Assembly (NCBI GenBank): GCA_964250755.1
Contig: CAXUHB010000013.1
Span: forward strand, 36,505-100,504
Length of the DNA stretch: 64,000 bases
Direction: 5' to 3'
Source of the DNA: DASWOJ01 sp964250755
GTDB taxonomy: Bacteria; Pseudomonadota; Alphaproteobacteria; Acetobacterales; Acetobacteraceae
Part shown: positions 24,619-32,680 of the stretch, in pieces
Layout of the letters: each line of letters begins with the position of its first letter
Position numbering within the stretch: position 1 is the stretch's first letter
Translations under genes and position numbers: made by a program
The notes under the pieces: generated by a model
What the model was told of the DNA's origin: nothing
Seen by the model: the letters and a program-made list of their open reading frames with translations, nothing else
Databases searched by the model: none

Positions 24619-25697
24619 ACATCGTCATCTTCGGCCTGTCCGTGAGTTCCTCCTGGGGCAACGGCCATGCCTCCCTGTGGCGCGGCCTGATCGGCGCGTT
24701 GCTCGACGCCGGGCACCGGGTCACCTTCTGGGAACGCGACGTGCCCTATTACCGCGAGCACCGTGACCTGCACGCCCTGCCGCCCGGCGGAACGCTGGAA
24801 CTTTACGCCGATTGGGATGATGCCCTGCCGCGGATGCGCCGCTCACTGGGCGATGCGGAGATCGGCATGGTCACGTCCTATTGCCCGGACGGCCTGGCGG
24901 CCACCGCGCTTGTGCAGGCCAGCCGCGCCGGCGTGCGCTGCTTCTACGACCTGGACACCCCTGTGACCCTGGCCCGGCTGCAAGCCGGGGAAAGCGTGGA
25001 CTACATCGGACCGGACGGCCTGGCAGGCTTCGACCTCGTGCTCAGCTACACCGGCGGCGCGGCGCTGGACGCCCTGCGGGAGAAGCTGGGTGCCCGCCGC
25101 GTCGCGCCCATCTACGGCTCCGTGGACCCGGCGCAGCACCGCCCCGCGCCACCGCGCCCAGACTATCAGGCCGCGCTGTCCTATCTCGGCACCTACGCCG
25201 CCGACCGCCAGGCCGCGCTGGAGCGTCTGTTCGTGGAACCCGCCCGCGCCCTGCCGGACGAACGGTTCGTGATCGGCGGCGCCCAGTATCCCGAAAGTTT
25301 TCCGTGGACCCCCAACACCTGGTTCGTCCGCCACCTGCCCCCGCCGGAGCATCCCGCCTTCTACTGCTCCAGCCGCCTGACGCTGAACGTCACGCGCGAG
25401 GCGATGGCCCGCATGGGCTGGTGCCCCTCCGGTCGCCTGTTCGAAGCCGCCGCCTGCGGCGCCCCCATCCTGTCCGACGCCTGGCCCGGCCTGGACGAGT
25501 TCTTCACCCCGGGAACCGAGATCCTCGTCGCCGACACGACCGCCGACGCCCTGGACGCCCTGCGCCGCCCTGCGGGCGACCTGTCCGCCATCGCCCGCCG
25601 CGCCCGCGAACGCACCCTGGACGAACACACCGCCACCCGCCGCGCTGTGCAGATGGTGCAAGCGTTCGAGGACGCCAGCATCGCGGTGTCGGCGTGA
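24615..25697 (+). CDS. CgeB-like glycosyltransferase, copy 2
   Basis: A 360-aa paralogue of the preceding gene with the same architecture: NIVIFGLSVSSSWGNGHASLWRGL at the N-terminus, CFYDLDTPVTLARL in the middle, and RLFEAAACGAPILSDAWPGLDEFF with TEILVADTTADAL near the end. Its ATG overlaps the stop of copy 1 by four bases. Two consecutive related transferases suggest successive addition of similar sugars, or donors that differ by the modification made in the same cluster. Confidence 0.88.
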   Translation: MNIVIFGLSVSSSWGNGHASLWRGLIGALLDAGHRVTFWERDVPYYREHRDLHALPPGGTLELYADWDDALPRMRRSLGDAEIGMVTSYCPDGLAATALVQASRAGVRCFYDLDTPVTLARLQAGESVDYIGPDGLAGFDLVLSYTGGAALDALREKLGARRVAPIYGSVDPAQHRPAPPRPDYQAALSYLGTYAADRQAALERLFVEPARALPDERFVIGGAQYPESFPWTPNTWFVRHLPPPEHPAFYCSSRLTLNVTREAMARMGWCPSGRLFEAAACGAPILSDAWPGLDEFFTPGTEILVADTTADALDALRRPAGDLSAIARRARERTLDEHTATRRAVQMVQAFEDASIAVSA

Positions 25698-25708
25698 GAG
25701 CGCCAGCT

Positions 25709-25865
25709 TCCTTCTCCCTCTCCCTCCGGGAGAGGGCCGGGGTGAGGGAAGCTACCAGCGCGAAATGTCCCTTGAGATGCATCTTGCCCGGCTCCAGACA
25801 CGCCGGCGTCCGTCCGTGTGATTTCCCTCGATCCAACCTTCTCCCGGAGGGAGAGGGAGCAGTAC
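25709..25865. repeat. Inverted pair of CTCTCC/GAGAGGG repeats
   Basis: Copies at 25711-25750 (CTTCTCCCTCTCC...GAGAGGGCCGGGGTGAGGG) and 25838-25862 (TTCTCCCGGAGGGAGAGGGAG) flank ~85 bases of unique DNA. They interrupt the otherwise tightly overlapping glycan operon, just upstream of the nucleotidyltransferase gene. Confidence 0.8.
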
Positions 25866-25884
25866 CAACACAGGCCCCCTGCTG

Positions 25885-26694
25885 ATGTGGGGAATCATCC
25901 CCGCCGCCGGCAACGGCACCCGCATCCAGCCCCTCGCGTTCAGCAAGGAGCTTCTCCCCGTCGGCTCCCGCCTGGATGCCGGCGGAGTCGAGCGCCCGCG
26001 CGCCGTCAGCGAATACCTGATCGAGCGCATGGTACGCGCCGGCGCCGGCAAGATCTGCTTCGTCATCTCTCCCTGGAAGAGCGACATCCTGCAATACTAC
26101 GGCGGCCAAGTCGGCGAGGTGGATGTGGCTTATGTGTGCCAGGCCGGCGCCGTGGGCCTGTGCGACGCCATTTTCCGCGCCCTGCCACTGGTTCCCCGGG
26201 ACGAGCCGGTCATCGTCGGCCTGCCCGACACCATCTGGTTCCCCGCCGACGCCCTGTGCGGCCTGCGGGACGACCGCCTCTCCTTCCTGCTGTTTCCCGT
26301 GGAACGGCCCGAGCTGTTCGACGCCGTGGATCTGGACGCCGACGGCCGCGTGCTGGAGATACAGGTCAAGTCCTCTGACGCGCGCACCAACTGGATTTGG
26401 GGCGCCTTCAAGATGCCGGGTGCGACCCTGCACAGCCTGCACCGTCTGTGGCTGGAGCGCGGCCGCCGGGACGAATACATCGGCACCCTCGTCAATGCCT
26501 GGCTGCAGGCCGGCGGGGAAGCCTGGGGCGTCCGCGCCGGCAGCAGCTACGTGGACGTCGGCACCCTGAATGGCTACCGCGAGGCCATGCGCCTACTCGG
26601 CGGCCAGGCTGCCGCCCCGGCCCCCCCGCACACGCCCGGCGGAAAACGCACCGGCCCCGCCCTGAGCAGCGCCTTGTTGGAGAAACCTGCGTGA
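25885..26694 (+). CDS. Sugar-1-phosphate nucleotidyltransferase
   Basis: A 269-aa RmlA/GalU-like nucleotidylyltransferase. The N-terminal GIIPAAGNGTRIQPLAFSKELLPV carries the G-x-G-T-R and lysine signature that binds NTP, and VIVGLPDTIWFPADAL is the metal-binding D region. It should make an NDP-sugar donor for the neighbouring glycosyltransferases. A Pro/Gly-rich C-terminal tail (~25 residues) is unusual. The stop overlaps the next start (GTGA). Confidence 0.9.
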   Translation: MWGIIPAAGNGTRIQPLAFSKELLPVGSRLDAGGVERPRAVSEYLIERMVRAGAGKICFVISPWKSDILQYYGGQVGEVDVAYVCQAGAVGLCDAIFRALPLVPRDEPVIVGLPDTIWFPADALCGLRDDRLSFLLFPVERPELFDAVDLDADGRVLEIQVKSSDARTNWIWGAFKMPGATLHSLHRLWLERGRRDEYIGTLVNAWLQAGGEAWGVRAGSSYVDVGTLNGYREAMRLLGGQAAAPAPPHTPGGKRTGPALSSALLEKPA

Positions 26695-27497
26695 TCACCG
26701 ACGACTGGACGACTGAGCGCATCCAGGAGCGCGCCCGCGCCCTCGGCCCCTGGTTCCACAACATGGACCTGCGCGGCGTTCCCACCGCGCCCGAGCACTT
26801 CCTGGGCGACTACCCCCGGATCAAGTGGCAGCGCTTCCAGGACGCGCTGCCGGCGGACCTGACGGGCAAGACCGTGCTGGACATCGGCTGCAACGCCGGG
26901 TTCTACAGCATGGAGATGAAGCGCCGCGGGGCCGCCCGCGTGCTGGGCGTGGACTTCGACGAGGACTACCTGGCGCAGGCCCGCTTCGCCGCGGAGATTG
27001 AGGGGCTGGATATCGAGTTCCGGCAGATGTCGGTCTACGACATCGGCCAGTTGGGCCAGAAGTTCGATGTCGTGTTCTTCATCGGCGTCCTCTATCACCT
27101 TCGCCATCCCCTGCTGGCCCTCGACCTGATTCACGAGCATGTCGCCGGAGACCTGATGGTGTTCCAATCCATGCAGCGTGGGTCCAACCAGGTCCTGCCG
27201 CTGGCCGACGATTACGAGTTCTGGGAAACCAGCATCTTCGATGACCCCGGCTATCCCAAGCTGCACTTCATCGAGAACAGCTACTCCCACGACAACACCA
27301 ACTGGTGGGCGCCCAACCGCGCCTGCTCCGCGGCGATGCTGCGGGCCGCGGGGTTCAGCATCGAAAGCAACCCGGAGGACGAGGTGTTCATCTGCCGCCG
27401 GGCCACGCAGCCCGATGCCCGCTACGGCGCAGTCTATCCCGCACGCCCGGCAGATATGGTTCCAGAAAACATGACGTCGAGGGAGGACCGGCCATGA
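26691..27497 (+). CDS. SAM-dependent methyltransferase, TIGR04290-like
   Basis: A 268-aa class I methyltransferase; the SAM-binding motif I is KTVLDIGCNAGFYSMEMKRRGA (near residue 62). The surrounding sequence (ALGPWFHNMDLRGV, GVLYHLRHPLLALDLI, HFIENSYSHDNTNWWAPN) is CmoB-like and, from memory, matches the TIGR04290 family, found in glycan-type gene clusters. It starts at GTG overlapping the nucleotidyltransferase stop and ends overlapping the glycosidase-like gene by ATGA. A likely job is methylating a sugar of the cluster product; the substrate is unknown. Confidence 0.88.
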   Translation: MITDDWTTERIQERARALGPWFHNMDLRGVPTAPEHFLGDYPRIKWQRFQDALPADLTGKTVLDIGCNAGFYSMEMKRRGAARVLGVDFDEDYLAQARFAAEIEGLDIEFRQMSVYDIGQLGQKFDVVFFIGVLYHLRHPLLALDLIHEHVAGDLMVFQSMQRGSNQVLPLADDYEFWETSIFDDPGYPKLHFIENSYSHDNTNWWAPNRACSAAMLRAAGFSIESNPEDEVFICRRATQPDARYGAVYPARPADMVPENMTSREDRP

Positions 27498-28420
27498 TCG
27501 AAGCCGCGATGATCTGGAACGAGCCGAACAACAAGTCCCACTGGGATTTCGAGAACGACCCGGGCTGGGCCGCCTTCGCCCAAATGACCAAGCTGGCCGG
27601 CCAGGCCATCGCCGCGGAGGCGCCGGGCTTGCCGCGGGTGCTGGGCGGCATCAGCCCCATAGACCCCGACTTCATCCGCGTCCTGCAGGGCCATGACGCC
27701 TTGGCGGACCTGGACGCCGTCGCCGTCCACGGCTTCCCGCTGGATTGGAACCACTGGATGCTGGAGGAATGGCCGGCCAAGCTGGACAGCATACGCGACG
27801 TCACCAACCTGCCCCTATGGGTCAGCGAGGTCGGCATCAGCACCTTCGGCGCTGAAGAGGTGCAGGAATGGGGCCTGCGCCGCACGGCCGAGCTGCTGGT
27901 CGGACAGGTCCCGCGCATCCACTGGTACAGCCTGTATGATCTTCCTGCGGCCTGGCCCGCCACCACCCGGCACCGCGAGGCCGAGGGCAGCAGCTACTAC
28001 CGCCATTTCCACATGGGCCTTCTGGACGAGCACGGACGTCCCAAGCGCGCCGCCCGCATCTTCCACGAGTTCACGCCCGAGGTCGGCATCTGCCAGTGGT
28101 TCCACTACCAGGACCACCGTCTTGACGACGCCGTGCGCCACCTGCGCGACATGGGCGTGACTTATTTGCGCACGGGCCTGAGCTGGGCGGACTGGTATCG
28201 CCCGGACTGCGAGGCCTGGTTCGACCGTCAGATGCGGGCGCTGGAAGGCTTCAAGGTCACCGCGACGTTCTGCTTCACGCCCGAGGACAAGGGCCAATGG
28301 CCGCACTACACCGCCGTCCCCAAGCACCCGGAGGAGTTCGCGGAGTTCTGCGCCACGATGATCCGCCGCTATGCCCCGGGCCGCGCAGACGCCGTGCCGC
28401 AACCGGCGCACGCCGGTTAG
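27494..28420 (+). CDS. Glycoside-hydrolase-like protein ('beta-xylosidase'), apparently circularly permuted
   Basis: A 308-aa TIM-barrel-like protein of clan GH-A character. The acid/base motif WNEPN is at residues 8-12, right at the N-terminus, and a nucleophile-like VSEVG has E112. The part that normally opens such a barrel (VTYLRTGLSWADW...FDRQMRALEGFKVTATFCFTPE...EFAEFCATMIRRYA) comes last, from about residue 220. The order of the two barrel halves is therefore swapped compared with GH39-type enzymes, as in a circular permutation. ATGA overlap with the methyltransferase. Whether it hydrolyses, transfers or only binds sugars is unknown. Confidence 0.82.
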   Translation: MIEAAMIWNEPNNKSHWDFENDPGWAAFAQMTKLAGQAIAAEAPGLPRVLGGISPIDPDFIRVLQGHDALADLDAVAVHGFPLDWNHWMLEEWPAKLDSIRDVTNLPLWVSEVGISTFGAEEVQEWGLRRTAELLVGQVPRIHWYSLYDLPAAWPATTRHREAEGSSYYRHFHMGLLDEHGRPKRAARIFHEFTPEVGICQWFHYQDHRLDDAVRHLRDMGVTYLRTGLSWADWYRPDCEAWFDRQMRALEGFKVTATFCFTPEDKGQWPHYTAVPKHPEEFAEFCATMIRRYAPGRADAVPQPAHAG

Positions 28421-28424
28421 CGGA

Positions 28425-29204
28425 GTGGACCAGGTTCTCGACAGCCTGGCCCGGCGTCTCCCTATTAAGGTTCCAGTCGCGCTGGTGGTGGCGCACCCGG
28501 ACGACGAGACCATCGCCGCCGGCGCCAGCCTGCATCTGTTGACGGATTTGCTGCTGATCCATGTGACGGACGGTGCCCCGCGCACCTTGGACGACGCCGC
28601 CCGCGCCGGGTTCGGCAGCCCCTCCGCCTACGCTGCCGCCCGGCAGGCCGAACTGAAGCAGGCGCTTCGGTGGGCAAATTGCGATGCAACGCGGGTTGGC
28701 CTGGGCGTTCCGGACCAGGATGCCAGCCTTCATATGGCCAGCATCTCACGCAGCCTGGCCAACCTCTTCGGGCAGCATGGGACTCAAGTTGTCATCACGC
28801 ACGCTTATGAGGGCGGCCACCCCGATCACGACGCAGTAGCATTGGCTGTCCAAGCAGCCGCGCCGGGCCGGGTGATCGAGTTTCCAGGCTACCACGCTGC
28901 GCCAGATGGCAGCCTTGTAACCGGCCAGTTCCTACCAGGACCCCCCGCCACCGAGGTTGTCCTGGATGAGAGGTGGCGGGCTTACAAACGGACGCTTCTC
29001 GACTGCTTCGAAAGCCAAGCACAAATTCTGGCCGCATTCGGAACGGATACCGAGGTCTTCCGCCCAGCCCGCCCAGACTTCCGTCTCCCACCCCACCCCG
29101 GCACCCTGAACTACGAGCACTGGGGTTGGCCCATGACGGGCCTCCGCTGGCGTGCCCTGGCCGCCGCTGCCCTGGCTGAATTGGAACCTCCATGCGCCGC
29201 ATGA
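28425..29204 (+). CDS. PIG-L/LmbE family deacetylase
   Basis: A 259-aa enzyme of the zinc-dependent N-acetylglucosaminyl deacetylase family. The metal/catalytic motif AHPDDETIAAG is near residue 24 and the second metal-ligand region EGGHPDHDAV near residue 128. Homologues deacetylate GlcNAc conjugates (MshB, BshB, PIG-L). I use the GTG at 28425 (5 bases after the previous stop); an ATG at 28371 would overlap the previous gene by 50 bases. It is followed by a GT4 and an acyltransferase, a combination resembling low-molecular-weight thiol pathways. Confidence 0.9.
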   Translation: MDQVLDSLARRLPIKVPVALVVAHPDDETIAAGASLHLLTDLLLIHVTDGAPRTLDDAARAGFGSPSAYAAARQAELKQALRWANCDATRVGLGVPDQDASLHMASISRSLANLFGQHGTQVVITHAYEGGHPDHDAVALAVQAAAPGRVIEFPGYHAAPDGSLVTGQFLPGPPATEVVLDERWRAYKRTLLDCFESQAQILAAFGTDTEVFRPARPDFRLPPHPGTLNYEHWGWPMTGLRWRALAAAALAELEPPCAA

Positions 29205-30256
29205 CCATCCTGAGCGTCGCCTACTCCCTGGCCCCGGTCGGGCCGGACGCGGTGGGCGGGTCCGAGCAGGTGCTGACCCACCTCGACCGCGCCCTGGCCG
29301 CAGCCGGCCACCGCAACATCGTGGTGGCGTGCGAGGGATCGGAGGTCGCGGGCGAATTGGTGTCCTTCCCCGGCCCGCCCAGCAGGGGCCAGATTGACGG
29401 GCGCTGCCGGGTGGGCCGGCAGCGCACCATGCGCCGCCTGATCGGGGAAGTGCTGGCGCGCGAGCCGGTGGACCTCGTCCACATGCACGGCCTCGACTTC
29501 GACAAGGTGCTGCCGGCGCCTGGCGTGCCCGTGCTGGCCACCATGCACCTGCCCTACTTCTTCTATCCCTGGGCAGCGCTGTGGCCACAGCGCCCGGACA
29601 CCTGGACGCATGGCGTGTCCGAGAGCCAGATGCAGGGCTGGCCTCCCTCCCACCTCATGCTGCCGCCCATCCCCAATGGCGTGCCAGTGTCGGAACTGGG
29701 CCGCCTGCGTCCCAAGAAGTGCGGCTACGCCCTGATGCTGGCGCGCGTGTGCCCGGAGAAGGGCCTGAACATGGGCCTGGACGCGGCGCGCCTGGCCGGG
29801 ACGTCTATGCTGCTGGCCGGCGAGGTGTTCCCCTATGCCTCCCACCAGGAATACTTCCAGCGTGAGGTCGTGCCGCGGCTGAGCCGGGAGCGCCGCTACC
29901 TCGGCCCTGTCGGATTCGTCCGCAAGCGCCGTCTGCTGGCCGCCGCCCGCTGCCTGCTGATCCCGAGCCAGGTGCCGGAGACCAGCTCCCTCGTCGCGAT
30001 GGAAGCCGCCGCTTGCGGCACCCCCGTGGTCGCCTTCCGAGCCGGCGCCCTTCCGGAGGTGGTGGAGGACGGCCGCACCGGCATCTTGGTGGACAGCACG
30101 GAGGAGATGGCGGACGCCATCGGACGCATCGGCGCCATAGACCCCGAGGTCTGCCGCGAAACCGCCCGGCGCCGCTTCACGGTCGAGCGCATGGCCGCCG
30201 CCTACCTCGACCGCTATCAGAGCATGGTGCAGCGCCAGTTGACCTGGGCTGCCTGA
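29192..30256 (+). CDS. GT4-family glycosyltransferase
   Basis: A 354-aa retaining GT-B enzyme. The N-terminal acceptor side begins ILSVAYSLAPVGPDAVGGSEQ and the donor side carries the E-x7-E type motif (PETSSLVAMEAAACGTPVVAFRAGALPEVVEDG). It overlaps the deacetylase gene; an alternative ATG at 29201 would give the 4-base ATGA overlap seen elsewhere in this operon and may be the true start. Relatives include MshA/BshA-like enzymes and exopolysaccharide transferases. Confidence 0.9.
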   Translation: MRRMTILSVAYSLAPVGPDAVGGSEQVLTHLDRALAAAGHRNIVVACEGSEVAGELVSFPGPPSRGQIDGRCRVGRQRTMRRLIGEVLAREPVDLVHMHGLDFDKVLPAPGVPVLATMHLPYFFYPWAALWPQRPDTWTHGVSESQMQGWPPSHLMLPPIPNGVPVSELGRLRPKKCGYALMLARVCPEKGLNMGLDAARLAGTSMLLAGEVFPYASHQEYFQREVVPRLSRERRYLGPVGFVRKRRLLAAARCLLIPSQVPETSSLVAMEAAACGTPVVAFRAGALPEVVEDGRTGILVDSTEEMADAIGRIGAIDPEVCRETARRRFTVERMAAAYLDRYQSMVQRQLTWAA

Positions 30257-30269
30257 TACGTCTCCTCAA

Positions 30270-31331
30270 ATGGCCGGTGGCTTGATTGCCGTTCTAGACA
30301 CCGATGCCGCGCTGCATGCGCTGGCGCCGGAGTGGGAGGCGCTGTGGGGGCGCCTGCCGGACCGCCTGCCCTTCACTGCCCCGGCCTGGCTGCTGCCCTG
30401 GTGGCGGCACTTCGGCACCGGCCAGCCCCGCGTTGCCACCCTGCGCCGGGCCGGCGTGCTGACGGCGGTGCTGCCCCTATACATCCTCGACGAGTCTGCC
30501 GGCCGCAAGCTGCTGCCCATCGGCGCCGGCCTGTCCGACTACCAGGACATCTTGACGGAGCCTGGCGTGGCCCCCTCCCCCCTGCTCCACGCCGTGCTGG
30601 CGCGGGATGACGGCCTCGCGGTGTGCGACCTGATCGAGGTGCCGCCCGGCTCCGCCCTGCACACTCTCTCGCCGCTGCCGGGCTGGACGATGCGGTGGGG
30701 TGCCGGCAACCCCTGCCCCGTGCTGGCCCTCCCCGGTCCCAACCTCGCCGGTCCCAACCTCGCCGGCCCCAGCCTTGCCGGGGCCGTCCCGTCCGGCCAG
30801 TTGCGGAAGCTGCGGATGAGCCGCCACCGGGCCGAGCGCGGCGGCGGCACGCTGCGGGAACGCGCCACGCCCGGCACCCTGCCCGCCCTGCAAGCCCACC
30901 TGATCCGCCTGCATCAGCTTCGCTGGACCGCCACCGGTGAACCCGGCGTGCTGGCCGACCCGGCCGTCCTGGCCCTGCACCTGGACGCCGCCCCCGCCCT
31001 GCTGCATGCCGGGGCGCTGCGGCTGGAGGTCCTGCGAGTGGACGGCATCGTGGTGGCCGCCATCATGGCCCTGCTCGCCCCCGGCCGCATCCTGTTCTAC
31101 CTGAGCGGCTACGACGCCGCCCACAGCTACATCAGCCCCGGCACGCTGCTGCTGGGTGCCATGCTGGAGGACGCCGCCGCCGAAGGTCGGATCGAGGCCC
31201 ACTTCCTGCGGGGACGGGAGAGCTACAAGTATGCCTGGGGGGCTGTGGACCGGATGAATGCGACGTGCAGCTTGCGCCCGGCTGCTCCCTCTTCCTCCGG
31301 GGGGAGGGAGAAGATAGCTGCTAAACCATAA
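30270..31331 (+). CDS. CelD/BcsL-like GNAT acyltransferase
   Basis: A 353-aa protein with the double-GNAT architecture of CelD/BioF2-like acyltransferases: LAPEWEALWGRLPDRLPFTAPAWLLPWWRHFG at the N-terminus and ARNAT-like YLSGYDAAHSYISPGTLLLGAMLEDA...HFLRGRESYKYAWG near the end. It would acylate an amino sugar freed by the upstream deacetylase (inference). Two oddities: three tandem 15-bp units (30735-30779) encode GPNLA-GPNLA-GPSLA, and the last residues (PAAPSSSGGREKIAAKP) come from a half copy of the intergenic repeat. Confidence 0.84.
   Translation: MAGGLIAVLDTDAALHALAPEWEALWGRLPDRLPFTAPAWLLPWWRHFGTGQPRVATLRRAGVLTAVLPLYILDESAGRKLLPIGAGLSDYQDILTEPGVAPSPLLHAVLARDDGLAVCDLIEVPPGSALHTLSPLPGWTMRWGAGNPCPVLALPGPNLAGPNLAGPSLAGAVPSGQLRKLRMSRHRAERGGGTLRERATPGTLPALQAHLIRLHQLRWTATGEPGVLADPAVLALHLDAAPALLHAGALRLEVLRVDGIVVAAIMALLAPGRILFYLSGYDAAHSYISPGTLLLGAMLEDAAAEGRIEAHFLRGRESYKYAWGAVDRMNATCSLRPAAPSSSGGREKIAAKP
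31283..31313. repeat. Half copy of the CTCTCC/GGAGAG repeat inside a gene end
   Basis: TGCTCCCTCTTCCTCCGGGGGGAGGGAGAAG lies within the last codons of the acyltransferase gene and is read as SSSGGREK. It is imperfect compared with the other copies. Confidence 0.65.
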
Positions 31332-31914
31332 GGTTGACCCCATCCACCCGCGCCCCGTCGTCCCACAGAACCACCACGCTGCGCGAAGCCGGTGCCAGCT
31401 CGATCCGGTGCAGCAAATCCAGCGGCATCCCCAGTACCCCCGCCAGCACCGCCTTCAGCACGTCGGAGTGCCCCACCAGCACCGCCTCGCCATCCGGCAC
31501 TGCCGCACGCGCCCGCGCGATGGCGCCGAGCGCCCGTGCGTGCGCCGCTGCCATCGTCTCCCCGCCTGGCGTCGGCGCGATGCCGCGGAAGCGGTTCCAG
31601 GCGTCCCAGGCGGAATCGCCGGCCAAGTCGTCGAAGGACCGGCCCATCCAGGCGCCGAAGTCCAGTTCGTCCAGTCCGGCATCGGTCAGCACGGGCAGGC
31701 CGTGCCGGGCGGCGATGGGCGCGGCAGTCTCCTGCGCCCGCTGGACCGGGCTGGACAGCACGGCCTGGATGGGACGGCTGGCCAAGGCGCCCGCCAGGAC
31801 CCTGGCCTGGGCCGCCCCTTCGGCGCTCAGCGGCACGCCGGGCATGCGTCCGGCCAGCACGCGGCCGAGCAGGCCATGCGCGGCGTGACGAACCAGGTGC
31901 AGCGTCGTCGCCAC
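31321..31914 (-). CDS. Histidine phosphatase family protein
   Basis: A 197-aa phosphoglycerate-mutase-like phosphatase. The catalytic RHA triplet is in LHLVRHAAHG near residue 9, the second arginine in SSPVQRAQETA, the glutamate in LDELDFGAWMGRSF and the second histidine in VLVGHSDVLKAVL. It is the last gene of the minus-strand sugar phosphate operon and converges on the glycan operon with an 11-base overlap. The substrate is probably a sugar phosphate or nucleotide derivative; alpha-ribazole phosphatase (CobC) is an alternative. Confidence 0.9.
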   Translation of the reverse strand: MATTLHLVRHAAHGLLGRVLAGRMPGVPLSAEGAAQARVLAGALASRPIQAVLSSPVQRAQETAAPIAARHGLPVLTDAGLDELDFGAWMGRSFDDLAGDSAWDAWNRFRGIAPTPGGETMAAAHARALGAIARARAAVPDGEAVLVGHSDVLKAVLAGVLGMPLDLLHRIELAPASRSVVVLWDDGARVDGVNLMV

Positions 31915-31930
31915 GGATCGGTCCCGGGCG

Positions 31931-32680
31931 TCAGGCCGGGACGGCGGCTTCCTGAAACACGTCGTCCAGCCGCGGGTCCCACAGCTTCACGCCGCCGGTG
32001 ATGCCAGCGTCGTTGGACACTACCCGAACGTCTGACGGCAGCTCGAAATCAAGCCTCTGCGCGTCCCCGCCGCCAATATAGAGCGTATCGAAATTGATGA
32101 GCGTCCGAAGCTGCCCCATCGCCCGCTCCACCCGGCGCTGCCACCGCTTGCGCCCGACCTTCCGCAGCGCCGCGGCGCCGAGATACTGGTCATACGTCAT
32201 GTCCTTGCGCGCGGGATGCTGGCCCATTTCCAAATGCGGTGCCAGCCGCCCATCCTCGTACAGCGCGAAGCCGAAGCCGGTGCCGAGCGTGATGACGCAC
32301 TCCAGCCCGCGCCCGGTGATGACGCCCAGCCCCTGCACCCGCGCGTCGTTCAGCATCCGCACGGGCTTGCCCAAGGCATGCTGCAGCGCGCCGCCCAGGT
32401 CGAAGCCGGCCCACGCCGGCGTGCCCAGGTTGGGCGCGGTGCGCACCATGCCGCCGCGTACTACGCCGGGGAAGCCCACGGACACGCGGTCGTAGCTGCC
32501 GGCCTGCCCGGCCAGGCCCAGCAGCGCCGGCACCACCACCGCCGGCCCGGACGGATGCGGCGTCCTGACCCGGTGCCGCTCCCCGACCATCGCGCCCCGC
32601 TGGTCCAGCACCCCGGCCTTCAGCCCGGTGCCGCCGATGTCCAGCGTCAGGGTCAGGGGAGTGGTGGAAGGTTCGGTCAT
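31931..32680 (-). CDS. ROK-family glucokinase (polyphosphate glucokinase-like)
   Basis: A 249-aa sugar kinase. The phosphate-binding loop LTLDIGGTGLKAGVLD is at the N-terminus; VSVGFPGVVRGG, the catalytic MLNDARVQGLG and LGTGFGFALYEDG follow. The C-terminal NFDTLYIGGGDAQRL is characteristic of polyphosphate/ATP glucokinases (PpgK-like). It would feed glucose-6-phosphate to Zwf encoded in the same operon. Its ATG overlaps the rpiA stop by four bases. Confidence 0.88.
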   Translation of the reverse strand: MTEPSTTPLTLTLDIGGTGLKAGVLDQRGAMVGERHRVRTPHPSGPAVVVPALLGLAGQAGSYDRVSVGFPGVVRGGMVRTAPNLGTPAWAGFDLGGALQHALGKPVRMLNDARVQGLGVITGRGLECVITLGTGFGFALYEDGRLAPHLEMGQHPARKDMTYDQYLGAAALRKVGRKRWQRRVERAMGQLRTLINFDTLYIGGGDAQRLDFELPSDVRVVSNDAGITGGVKLWDPRLDDVFQEAAVPA

